A model generated the notes under the pieces. It ran no database searches. It saw only the letters and a program-made list of their open reading frames with translations, and was not told the origin of the DNA. A program made the position numbers and the translations under genes. From Xanthoparmelia taractica (Eukaryota > Ascomycota > Lecanoromycetes > Lecanorales > Parmeliaceae), in the NCBI GenBank assembly GCA_033085395.1, contig JANQBS010000001.1, positions 124,001 through 188,000 on the forward strand: a DNA stretch of 64,000 bases, read 5' to 3'. Below, piece by piece: positions 34,070 to 44,770 of this stretch. Each line of letters starts with the position of its first letter. Position 1 is the first letter of the stretch.

Positions 34070-35952
34070 GGTGGCTTGTCTTGCTGTGGCTTCGATCACA
34101 CGGCTGACAACAATGAAAAAGCCCACAGTGACTTTATCGACTTGCTTGAAGTCGCAGTGATCTCTCCAGACGTCGGTACCGCAGGGATGATCTTTCGGGT
34201 GAGTGCTTCATGTTACCGCAGGTTGTTTTGCTGCGGTCGTAGTCGCACTTTTGTAGCCGGGATTGGCGGAGCTACATATGATCGGAGACCGTCCAATAGT
34301 GAGGCTATAGCTATTCGGAGTGATTATAGTGGTTCAAATGTGATATGGTGGTTGGCAGAGTTGATAGTTTTTTTGTTTACCGCGTGTGTTAGCGAAGAAA
34401 AATCTTTTGACAGGTTCGGCTCCGGGGTTATGCTGCCACCCGTGACGCTACCGCGGAACCTGCAAGATAAAGCAAGATGATGGAATAAGAATCGTTCATG
34501 AACTTTGTCGAATATAATTATTGACAGTGAAGAGTGAATTTATCGTGTTCTCGGATCGACGCGACTGTCAGTATAAGAAGAGCACCGATATCTCTACAAA
34601 AAACTTCTGATTGTTTTGATTACACCTCGGTACCGTTAATGCTAACGTGACCCATCATAATTTTTGCCCTTATACGTGCAGCTACCGACTACCGACAATT
34701 CAACGTGGTGGGGAACTGGCCAATGGCAGGGAGCAAAAGCTGTGATGAACATGCAGCTTTTGGCCTTAGTCCGGCGAATAGGCCCCTTTTTACAGCAGTA
34801 ACCGCGGCTCGAACGGCCTTGTTGTTCGAGGCGTCCGCAACATACTAGCACTGGAGTGTGAGCTGGCAATGCATCTCGCAATTTAAAGCATGACTCACGA
34901 GTGCTACAGGCGGGGACGGCTAGCCGGCTCTGCAAAGTCGCGAGACTCTTGTAAATAAATAGCCAGACGACGCGCAAGAGGTCGAGACCTATAACGAACC
35001 AGAGCGCATCGCTCGGGGCTTACATGCTTGTTTGTTTCTGGGCAAACATGGAAGCAAATAACATGGAGCTCGAGTGACATGATACAAAGGCTTCTGACTA
35101 GTATCGAAAGGAGCAACAGAAGCCGTTATGAAGGTTGCAATTCTCCGCATACTTTAGGCCTTCGAAGGCGCCTTTTGACTTTCCGTCAAAACGGCATTCC
35201 CGTTCGTCAGGGGCAACCGCGCCACCCCTGTGGACTTGTGGAGCTGCCAGCCTACCAGGCAAAAAGCCGCGCTTCCTTTTTAGCCTCTGCCCATGTCATC
35301 GGTGTCCAAGCCGAAGCGGTGCCCCCCCTCAATAGTACCTTACTTATTGGGCGGAGTCACTTCCAACCAGTATATGCTAGCCGAGATGGCAGAAGGCCGA
35401 ATAAGCCCGGACAAGCCAAGTCTCGTTGGTCTGAGAGCTGGTTTGGCACGCCTTCAGCCGGCCCTTCTCCCCCTCCCATAGCGAAGATGCTCTCCGTCTT
35501 ATTGCCGATTTCGTCGCCACAGATGCATGAAAGTGCTTTGTCTAGGCTTTGCACCTTGTTGTAGCTTCGAGGCACAAAGGCACCCGGAGGAGACCTAGAG
35601 AATGTCCCTTCTCACGATTTGTCGATAGTTGGAAACATAACACCTGGGCGGAAGCGCGACTATTGCCAAGGTCTGTAGGAATAAAAAATCATTCCGGGCT
35701 CGATGTGAATGGTAGATGCTCTCATCTGTCTGTCCGATCTATCAATACCATTTGTACATTGTTAGCGAGCTCTTCAGTGAGATATTCAGCCAGACCAAAA
35801 TCGCCACATTTGTAAAATGGACTGGCATTGCCCTGCACTAGCAGTCAGTCACAATGCATTGAACAGTAAGATTAGCCGCTTACAGCTCATGCCTTGATGT
35901 TTCTTAATTAGAAAACTCGCGCTCAGACTCCGTCAAATCCACCTGGTCTCTT
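34070..35952. other. Intergenic, no gene seen
   Basis: 1.9 kb. Overlapping frames around 35028-35564 begin at non-ATG codons and show no family, signal peptide or splice logic. The left part holds the promoter of the proline-rich membrane protein. Confidence 0.5.
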
Positions 35953-36261
35953 CTAAAAATCCATTGCACCAATATATTCATGAAAAGTTCCACGAATGCG
36001 CCTGAAGGTAATGATATCTTCAGCTCTGGGGGCTTTACATTCTCGCATGCCCTTACCGTTGTGGTAGCAACGGTTACCTTTATTCTTCTCTTTCAGTAGG
36101 CTATCGATGTTCACTCGGTAGCCCTCTGCCGCGACAAGGATTTTGTCGAACAACATCTTCGTCCACTTTCCCGGATCCTTCAGCTGGCGTTTGGGAAGTG
36201 TGGGCATATAGCATCCTGCAAAATTCGGTCCACTGAGCGATAAGCTGGCAGCAATCTCATC
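35953..36261 (-). CDS. Possible small Cys-containing protein, 5' end unresolved
   Basis: A 102-codon open stretch reads SGPNFAGCYMPTLPKRQLKD and continues through lysine-rich, non-repetitive sequence with RCYHNGKGMREC to a stop at 35953. The composition is protein-like and unlike the low-complexity chance frames nearby. An in-frame TGA lies just upstream at about 36264, so an upstream exon would have to splice in; a signal-peptide-like frame (MSLNLALPFLLSTYS) begins near 36383 in another phase, but I could not find a clean donor. The only internal ATG at its head is 36207, giving 84 aa. It could be a small secreted protein gene, a decayed gene, or chance. Confidence 0.3.
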   Translation of the reverse strand, partial: DEIAASLSLSGPNFAGCYMPTLPKRQLKDPGKWTKMLFDKILVAAEGYRVNIDSLLKEKNKGNRCYHNGKGMRECKAPRAEDIITFRRIRGTFHEYIGAMDF

Positions 36262-37702
36262 TCATCTTGATTGCGTTTGGCGTCAACAGCGATCTGGAGC
36301 CAGGGGGTAGGCAGACAATGGCTATGAGGACATTTGTTCGAATAAGTTGACAAAAGAAATGGCAGCGCTAAGTTCAGCGACATTGTTCGGCATGATTGCG
36401 TTTCAATATGATTACGACGAAGCACTGTCCAGCGTCGTAGAATAAGCAGCCTTGGGTGCTTCAATGATATCCTTTACCAAGACGCAAGCATAGTGTGACC
36501 AATTCGACCACCTTCTCCTCCAGACATCAAAGTTCGCCGCAAAAACCACCCTCAGAGTATCCCCCTCCCCCTCTCTTCCCATCCCCATCAAGCATAAAAC
36601 TTACCTACCTACCTCCTCCTGACCACCCTCACCCTCACCCTCCCCACCACCCTCCACCTCCCGTCTACCACCTCCCCAACCCTTCCTCTCCCTCCACATC
36701 CCCATCCCCAAACCTCAAAAACCATCACGCCACGCACCATCAACAAAAACGCGAGCACTAACAGAGACACTCGACCATCTCCCAACCCTCTCCCAATCCT
36801 CTCCCAACTCCCATATCTAGATGGTTAAGCACAGCAAATCACATGATCACGGCACAAGATTCAGAGGACCCAAGAATCCGCAGCATGAAGAAGAAGAGGA
36901 GTAGGGATTGAGGAAACGCTTGAGAAGGAGAAAGAGGCTGGTGAGAGGTTGGGAGGGGGATGGGAGTGGGAAGAGCAAGCAGGGGTGGTGTGGGTTTTGA
37001 TCCTTCGGGCCATAGGTGCATGGATGCTGGTGGTGACTTGGGCGAGAGTGAGTGTTTTGGCTGTGATTTGTTGCTGATGGGTGGGTTGCGATTGGAGATG
37101 GTTGGGTATAGGAGTCGGGGTTGGTGATGGTGGGTGAGTGGAGGGGTTGAGGGATGGATGGATGGAGGAGTCTTGATATGTGAGGCTGGGGGAGAGGGGG
37201 GGGGGAGTGGTGGTTTTCGTGAGAATAGGGGTACAATGTTTTGTTGGAGGTGGTAGTAATTGTTGTGTATGAGCAAATGGCGTTGGGTAAGGATAGACCA
37301 TTATCTTTAATATGCGTCTGCTAAGCCCGCTTGCGCTTTGTGTTGCCGTACGTTTTCTATGGGGATATGAGAGTTTGAGGTCATAGCAGTATAGGAAACA
37401 GCACTCTTGAAATGCTTGCGGGGAGGCTCTATACGTGTAACGGCTACCATGGCACCGCAAACGCTCGTTCGGTTTGTGACCGGAATCCCGACTATGGGGT
37501 CAATCGGGTGGGTCACCGGGCAACTATAGCTGATAGCTGATAGCTGAGTGAGGGGTTATGCGCGAGTCCTCGAGCCCAAAACCAATCTGACAATCGCTCG
37601 GACCCCAGCATGCGAGGAGGTGTCGCAATCGCTCCCTGCCATCATCCTAGGAATATCAACTCCATCGAACCACCTGTTATCGCTCCCACGAATGCTCTCC
37701 AA
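36262..37702. other. Intergenic with strand-asymmetric C/T then G/A tracts
   Basis: About 36500-36800 is pyrimidine-rich on the plus strand and about 36880-37240 is purine-rich. Long frames on both sides translate to P/H/S-rich low complexity and are not called as genes. Confidence 0.55.
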
Positions 37703-38104
37703 TCACTTCGTAAAACACCCCAGCATTCTAGCCAGCTCAATGCAAGCAGCCATCAGCCCCTTCAACCGCAGACGTTTGTCCTGAGGGGAAGAAAATCTCA
37801 GCTCCCCAAGCGCGTCCTTGAGCTCCTGATTCTTCTTGCAAACATCGCTGGCCGGTTCGTCACTGTTCAAGATCCCGTTTGTTGTGGGACATTGTATTTC
37901 CTCGTCTACAGTCAGCACTTGGGCTTGCGCCATGGCGATGTCACTTTGGGTCGGGAAGGCATTCAGATCGTTGATGTAGAGCTGGAGAGTGGACATTGGC
38001 GAGCAGACTGCTGGATTAGATTTCGAGGGCTGGTTTGAGGAGGGGCCGGAGGCGGTGAATGCGAAGGCAGTCGTGAGGAGGAAGATGGTAGGGGTGGTCT
38101 TCAT
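37703..38104 (-). CDS. Small secreted protein, function unknown
   Basis: 133 aa from ATG 38104, with another in-frame ATG 66 bp upstream. The chosen start opens a typical signal peptide: MKTT, hydrophobic core IFLLTTAFAFTA, then small residues. The predicted mature part has five cysteines (AVCSP, QCPTT, DVCKK, AACIE, LGCFT) and a helix-forming C-terminal half (KNQELKDALGELRF, then LKGLMAACIELARML). No family recognised. Size, secretion signal and cysteines fit the broad class of fungal small secreted proteins, some of which are effectors; no role can be assigned from sequence. Confidence 0.6.
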   Translation of the reverse strand: MKTTPTIFLLTTAFAFTASGPSSNQPSKSNPAVCSPMSTLQLYINDLNAFPTQSDIAMAQAQVLTVDEEIQCPTTNGILNSDEPASDVCKKNQELKDALGELRFSSPQDKRLRLKGLMAACIELARMLGCFTK

Positions 38105-38574
38105 GGTGGACAATGGTCGTTTAGATTGAGGTTGGCGTTGGGTTTCGCTGTTTGAAGGGATAGTTGGCAATTGATGAAGGATTGTCGAAAATTAGATGGT
38201 ATGAAGCCAAAATACTGAGTACTGAGAGAGATTTTCGCTTCCTCCACATTATGATTTCATTATCTGGGTCCAATGATCTCTAATTGAGCAGGTAATGCCG
38301 TTTTGGGAAGAACAGGGTTCGGACCATTTTCTAAACGCAATTTTGCAGCACAATCCAGCTCTGACTTAGTCATTGCAGATGAAGAATCAGTAGAGGACTA
38401 ACATAAGTTTTTATCTATATTACTGGGTGTTGTACTGAAATGGGCGTTGGTCAGTGATTGCGCCTGTTAGGTGGTCTGAAAAGTGTCACTTACCAGAGGA
38501 GCTGCTCAGATTACGAAGCGTGCTAAACTCAGAGCTCTTTACAGTCTCAGCAGTCCGCTGCCATCGTAGTTCGG
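38105..38574. other. Intergenic, no gene seen
   Basis: 470 bp between the start of the small secreted protein gene and the end of the polytopic membrane protein gene. It holds the promoter of the former. Confidence 0.5.
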
Positions 38575-40486
38575 CTAGCTCCTAGGAGCCGCAGGATCCT
38601 TAACGACGAGGTGTTCCACCCGTTCACGAAACTTCTCGCGTAGATAGCTTTGGCACCACCACCCGAAATAAGTCACGACCGCCAAGAAACTGAGAGCCGT
38701 GTAACCAGCTGTCTGCCAATTCATACTGGCATGTCTATCGTCTTCGGTGTCGGCCGCCAGTTGAACGGTGGAATTAGGACTGAAGGACCAGTAACCACTT
38801 GCAGCACACACACAATTTTGGTAGACACCTGTTATTTGCATTAAAGTGCCGGCAAAAGTTGTGAATACCGCAGCCGCCCAAGCCGGCATGAGGAAGATGA
38901 CCGCAACAGAGACGCCGACCCATTTGCGCCGTAAGCGATCAAGCCAACGGTGGGCGTCCCAGTAGTCATGGTTGTGGGAAGCTTTGAAATGGCTCCAAGC
39001 GGAGAGAACCGTGAACGTCAGCTGACTGGAGGCGTACGCTTTAGAATCGATTCGGAGTCAGCATTGATTCTTCAGCGCGAAAACCGGATAGTCAGAAACA
39101 TTTACGAGTTAGGGCAAGACTTCCACTTCAAGTCAAAGTACGGTATACAATGGCTAGAGTGTTCTCAGAAATATACATACTCAAAATGGTTAATGACCGA
39201 CAGCCCACCCCTTTCGCTGGCGTTGAGTATTCAATCCAAAAGGCGAGCATACACGGAAACAACACAAGCGAAAATGCCACCGAAGCAAGGAATATCCAGC
39301 CGGGGAGAGTCATCTCGACCTTTTCGCGAAACCAAGGTTGTTTCCAGGCAGAAGTTCGTCGAAGCCAGCCAGCCTTACTTTTGCCTCTCGTCCACATCCA
39401 GACTGGCTCATAGCGAGCCTTGTAGCTCAGCGGAAGCCTCGACCATGCCTCCAAGCGAGCTTGGATCTTGTCTTCCATCTCAGATCGCTTATTGGCGTAT
39501 CCAAGCCGCTCCTGCAGTCCAACTTTTATTCGTCTCAACTTGACAATTGCTGCTGCTGTATTTGGATTATTGCTAGCCAACAGGCATCCGCTAATAGCCG
39601 AGACATGCACAATGTTCATCCACCAAATACCGAAAGCCAGAGCCCTTGCTGTTTTCTTGTCTCCGTCGGAATTGCGGATCGTAGCAATCGTATAAACGAA
39701 AGACCCGATGTAAAGCAGAATAGGGGCGCCAACGGCAGCTCCAAATGGATACTGACAAGCTAGCATTGCCCCTAATCGCAACTCCACTTCCTCAGGGTGC
39801 TTTTTTATATCCAAGACCGCACCCAACTCTGCCTGTGGATCAGCTGGGACACCATCTATTCCAAGATTCCCGGCCAGAACAGCAGTCAAAAGCTCGACTC
39901 TTTGGCCCCTGTCCAGTCCCACGGGCTGGTCTTCGCCCTGGCGTGTATGGCTACTCGTCAGATTCCGTATGATTCTATAGTCAAGCGCGATTTCCAGGAG
40001 CCCACTGAAGATCAAAGGTGCCGGCGCTACCATGATTACAAAGACCCAGACTGCGGTGTCAAGAGTCACGATGATACCGGCAACACACAAAGAGAAGAGG
40101 GCTTTGAGGAGGCCATTCATGTGAGTGACATTGAAATCGAAGAACCATCTGGGCGGCTCAAGCACCAATCTTCGAGGGATGGTCATACTGAAGATGACGG
40201 CGGGCAGAATGTATTGAAAGAGGGGCGCCGCGAAAGCATTGATGTCGCTAGGAGCCGACAAGGCAAAGCCAGAACACTTTTGGCGACACCACGCGGTGGG
40301 AACCAGAAGAGGTGGAGCAGGTGGAATGGTAGCTTCGTAGACCTGACCGCACCTATAGCCGCCCTGGGGTATAGTCTTGTTGAGATACGCTAATGTCTGT
40401 AACGCTAGGTCACAGCACTGAGTTCCATAGCCAGGCCCTGCAGTGACTAGGCCAGCGAAGAGAATGCTCCAGAAGAAAATTGACAT
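38575..40486 (-). CDS. Polytopic membrane protein with secretion signal, unknown
   Basis: Two exons, 40486-39181 and 39038-38575, joined across a 142-nt intron (donor GTATGT, GCTGAC branch point, acceptor AAG), give 589 aa. The start MSIFFWSILFAGLVTAGPG makes a signal peptide; ATGs 18 and 60 bp upstream are also possible. A cysteine-bearing, probably extracellular N-terminal domain (TQCCDLALQTL, GGYRCGQVY, WCRQKCSGF) precedes about seven hydrophobic segments, including two in the second exon (VSVAVIFLMPAWAAAVF and TALSFLAVVTYFGWW). I know similar fungal proteins only as uncharacterised. The extracellular Cys domain plus multiple helices is reminiscent of receptor-like membrane proteins, but that is speculation. 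Confidence 0.75.
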
Positions 40487-42311
40487 TGTCCCTACAGGCA
40501 CCATTGTATGTGGGTTGCAGACGGAAGAATTGACAGAAAGAATCAATATTTTTCCTTGCTAGGAGATCAGTTGTAAATAGAATCTGACAGATGCAGGGGT
40601 GCTGCAGATACAGATGCCAGGGCCGCGTAGGGACCTGAATCTTTGATTCCAAATCGATCCCATCATTGTAGGTCAAACGCCACAACCAAGGAAAGCCTCG
40701 GAAAAGAAGGGTGGGTAGAAAGCATAAGCTGACTCGTTCCTGCAAGGCTGCGTGCAGCTACACCAGGCTTTGCAATGAGGCTATGCAAACTCTTTGACCG
40801 GTCGTGCCACGGTCCGTTTTTCGGCCTCTCTAGTTCCAGCGTGAAATGCAGGAAGATGCACCGTCCGTAAGACCGCGGTCTATATCTAAGGTATATGCTC
40901 AGCATACGTAAAGGCCTCATCCGGGGGAGAACGGATATACTCAGCATATGCAAAGACCTCATCGGGGTTTAAAAATTGATATACTTAGCATATGCAACAT
41001 TCCTACCCCAGCCGAGCTGTACCCCGCAATAGGTCTTCCTGCACTACCTATCTTATAATGCCGGAATAACGCGTAGATAGGCGAAATATATCGTACCCCG
41101 TGCTATAGCGCTATACCGGATCCATAAAATCCTAAGCTCGCTAGCATTAGAGGTTCGTCTTGTAGCCTTGTCCTCTCTCCACCCAATTCGATTCAACCTT
41201 CAAGAAGAGAGTGCTGTGCCATATCAATCATCATGTTGTTGAGATAGGCGGAACTTGAAGACATTTACCCTTTGGTCGTCAGGCTGCTACTGCATTTCTT
41301 CAATAGTGATCTTTATTCATCCTGTCGCTTCGTTCTGTGAACTCACTAGCGCGAACGAAATCGCTAAGAAAAGACATGAGCTGTACTCGTACGACGAGCC
41401 TCGAATGGGAAGCTTTCGAAAAAGTCTGTGAGGCACATGCATATCTGGGCGGGGAAAATGGCTGTCATTTTGCACAGCCTCATATACATGGCTGCAGCCT
41501 TGCAAGATAACGATAGCCTTATTCTACCACCGGCATCCATGTCTGGCTTTTAGAACGCCAGATTGGGCAAACAATAGTAATTCACTAGTCTACAAGTGAC
41601 AGAATAGGTTTTGTTTCCCCTTCCTATGAAGTACAACCCGCGGACGAGGGTCGGTAACAAAAATCCGAGCCTTGGCGGGAGAAAGTCGGCAGGGAATTTT
41701 GGTTGACAGATCAAGCACATGGGGGATAAAGTCTCTTATAAGGATTTTACTGCACTGTATATCCTTGAATATGAATGTTGGCGCCAAGAACTTGCGGACA
41801 AACGTGTTTGTTTGGATGCGTTGAATGATTTTCGTATATAAATTATTCATCTAATCATGTTTATTGAGAAGTTGTAGCGTTGCGAAAACCGCGTCGAAAA
41901 TTGAAGGGGTGCGGGTTTTCCACGTGTTAGGGTAAAGTACCTTAGCGTGCCAAGCCTGAGCTAATGCTAGTAGTGCCTGGGCAGATGTGTATCTCTACTT
42001 GGAGCTCACATTTCCAATGCGACTGGCAGTTCTACTGTGCGCATAATTGGCCATCTTGAGGGGCCGATGAGCTGTGTCTCACTCATCGGTGGGGCAGTGT
42101 GCACGTTGGCCACGGGCTTGCCAGTGACGCAAAAGACTCTCATCCATCTCCATGATCTGAAGAGAGAGTCCCTTTAACCCGCTCAGCAATTGTCAGGATC
42201 CAATCCTTCGGATAGCAAGCTTCTCGCCGCTTTTTCATAGAGTGAAGCGCCCTTTCGGTCAATTATCCTCTACAAACACTTCTACCTTAGGCCCGGCAGC
42301 ATCTGACCACC
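40487..42311. other. Intergenic with a short palindromic repeat array
   Basis: 1.8 kb between two divergent genes. It contains the three-unit repeat annotated at 40891-41009. No supported gene; frames on the minus strand near 40663-40962 merely translate that repeat. Confidence 0.5.
40891..41009. repeat. Three-unit direct repeat with palindromic core
   Basis: Three degenerate units of about 42-45 nt begin at 40891, 40933 and 40978. Each opens with TATRCTYAGCATA; in unit 1 this is the perfect 13-nt palindrome TATGCT-C-AGCATA. Units 1 and 2 continue with a shared AAAGRCCTCATC.GGGG segment. It lies 0.4 kb upstream of the polytopic membrane protein gene. Confidence 0.7.
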
Positions 42312-43183
42312 ATGGCCGGACGGTACATTCCCCCTCACATGCGTGGATCCACCGACTCTTCCTCAGACGGGGTCCCCAGTGTGAAGACCGAGCGGAGACC
42401 TGAAGATGGCTACACTCTCGAAGAAATCAGCACCCAATACTCATTCGATCACAAGAAGCAGCTTGGGACTTTGAACCGCGCTTCAAGGTTCGTCGACGAG
42501 GAGAAGAATACCCTCGGCTTCATCATTGTATTCAAGGGTCAGCATCCGAAATGGCCGCCTAGGATCTTCTGCAAGACGAACTTGTTCCTTTTACCGAAGA
42601 CGGATACCCTTCCAAGTATGTAGGATGATTTACTTGCGTACCCCCCCAGCATGAACCACAAGTCCGTGTTTCGGGAGCCGACTGTCATTTCTAGCGCTCA
42701 ATACCCGTCCGATTGTTTGGCTCCATTCATTGGGTCAGAGATGCTGACCCCGAGATAGGTGGCCCAGTCACCGTCTTCACTGAAGTCTCCACCCCTCGGA
42801 CCTCTGACAATCATAAACATCATGAGCAGAAGTTCCTCTACGCAGGCGCGCATACTATTACGCGGATCCAATACCTCATGCCTCGAACACCTCTACTGAT
42901 CAAAATGCTAGAAAGCAAGTTCACAGGGCCTCAGAACGAGAGATCCGAGGAAGCTTGGAATAAGAGCTTGAATATGAAGTGGGCTGTTGTGGATCTGATG
43001 AAAGTAGAGGGAGAAGAGGAGCAAGGGAGCAATCCAATGGAGCCACTGAAGGAGATCAAGAAAAAGAGTGTCAGTGAGATGTTAGAGGAGATGAGGTTGC
43101 GAGAGAGTGGTGTGGGGAAGGGAAATGGAAAGACAGGGTTGGAAGGTGATAGAGAAGAGGTTCGAGGGGATGAAGATCCATGA
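42312..43183 (+). CDS. Conserved fungal protein, function unknown
   Basis: Best model: exons 42312-42615 and 42759-43183, 242 aa, joined LP-S-GPVTVF. The 143-nt intron has donor GTATGT, a GCTGAC branch point 15 nt before the end and acceptor TAG. Other acceptors in the region (42694, 42738) either break the frame or hit a stop; 42740 keeps the frame but is a weak GAG. The N-terminus MAGRYIPPHMR resembles the start of several fungal RNA-associated proteins. The core TLGFIIVFKGQHPKWPPRIFCKTNLFLLP and the later helix NKSLNMKWAVVDL are probably conserved; the C-terminal tail is charged. I recognise the pattern as a widespread uncharacterised fungal protein but know no function. Confidence 0.7.
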
Positions 43184-43990
43184 ATTTAAAAATAGGTCGG
43201 AGTTCTAGACTCACAACGACACGAAGCTTGACCCGAGCCGAAAAGCCAAAGTCTCCTGGGTCGGAGTAAGCAGCCTTTCTTTCGCCAAAAACCGTGTCAC
43301 GTAGCTTTGCTGACTGTACGAAGCACAGCCCCTGCAGCCAATGCGTCTGGTGGTTGCAGAAAAATACACCGTCACTAACTACGACCCATGAAAATATAGG
43401 CTTATCAGCCTTCCCGAAATATCGAGAGGGTTGACAACACTCTGGGAGCGCAACTCATTAGCAGCACGCCGTAGCTCACTAGCGTGCGAGTGTGGCTTGA
43501 GATATACCACAATCACAATAGAAAACCAAGACAACAGCTTTCCACGTCCCACGTCCGTGGTACCCCATTTACCAACAGCAACGCTTCCCCGCGGGGATCC
43601 TCAGCCACTGAATCAAATGTTGTCTGCAACGTCAACTCGCCGCAAATATAGACCATCACCCATCATACCCACCCCAACCATCCACCATACCCCTCTACGA
43701 AGTCGAGGTGAACGTCTGCTTCACAAAGACAGCAAGCCACGATATGTATATTTACTATCGATAAGAAAGGTACCGTACAACCCAACCCGCCCTTACTCCC
43801 ATCTCCACTCTCTTTAAAACGCCCGAGTCCGTTCCCCCTCCTCATCAAAAGAGCAAGACTTCCCCATCACATCACCTTAATCCCAGTCCCAATCCCAACT
43901 TCCATCTCTCTTAAGTTACCCCCCCCCAACCCACCCCCCGGCTTCCCATTCCCAAAATAAACCCTCATGCATACATATACATACATACAA

Positions 43991-43992
<2 letters not shown>

Positions 43993-44038
<46 letters not shown>
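43993..44038. repeat. (AC)n microsatellite
   Basis: About 23 uninterrupted AC units, preceded by ATACAT-type units from about 43970. Confidence 0.97.
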
Positions 44039-44040
<2 letters not shown>

Positions 44041-44367
44041 CGCCCCCAAAACCGTATCCCCGCGCACGTCTGGCCCGTCGGCGGCGGCTGCTTCTTCTCG
44101 ACGAACTTCAACATACACGCTCCGCGCTCTGCTGACGGAGAAGGAAATGGAAATGGAAAGGGGGAGAGGGAGCTCAGGGGGAAAAGGGGGGGGGGGGTTG
44201 TTTTGTGTTGGATATGATCGTGGCGGGCAGGGAGGGAGCGGGGTGAGGATGGTTCTGGCGGGTGTGAGTTTTGTTCCTTGCTTTTTTCCAGGGGGAGGGG
44301 GGAGAAGGTTTGATGCGGTTTCAATTCATTTGATGGATGGGGCAGAGGAGAGGAGAGGAAAGGAGCG

Positions 44368-44368
<1 letters not shown>

Positions 44369-44431
<63 letters not shown>

Positions 44432-44446
44432 TTTCTTTCTTTCTTT
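44369..44446. repeat. (CTTT)n microsatellite
   Basis: About 19 CTTT units with one interruption near 44430. Confidence 0.97.
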
Positions 44447-44770
44447 TGCATGTATGGGTGGTTGTTGGACGGAGAGATTATGCTAACGCTTGTTGCGTGT
44501 GATTGGTCGGCCGGGGGGGGATAGGGGGTGAGTGATCGAGGAACGATATTTTTGGGAGCGGGGAAAAAGGGGTTGAGAAGTTTGGCAAGGTAGAGAAGAA
44601 TCATGAATTATCATTGGGGTATATCCGACATCCGTTGCAGTCGTAAAGGACCTCGTGGGGCATATGCACAGCCCATACTCCAGTCCTTCTCCGCTCCCTT
44701 ACATAACATTTGCTCAAATCGACAAACGTCCGGACTCGGTGATATTATATACAATTGCCATTATCATGCA

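Larger units (their letters stand above)
43184..44770. other. Intergenic with microsatellites
   Basis: 1.6 kb between convergent genes, containing a (CA)n and a (CTTT)n array and a G-rich tract at about 44155-44200. All frames here are low-complexity translations. Confidence 0.6.

Noticed and set aside
34070..35952. Possible transposon remnant
   Set aside because: No terminal repeats, no transposase or reverse-transcriptase motif, and no target-site duplication could be seen.
36839..37460. Several 129-199 codon minus-strand frames
   Set aside because: P/H/S/T low-complexity translations of a purine-rich tract, open in more than one frame at once.
42695..42758. Acceptor at 42694 for the 242-aa protein gene
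   Set aside because: It gives the wrong phase with the only good donor (42616); the TAG at 42758 with a GCTGAC branch point keeps the frame.
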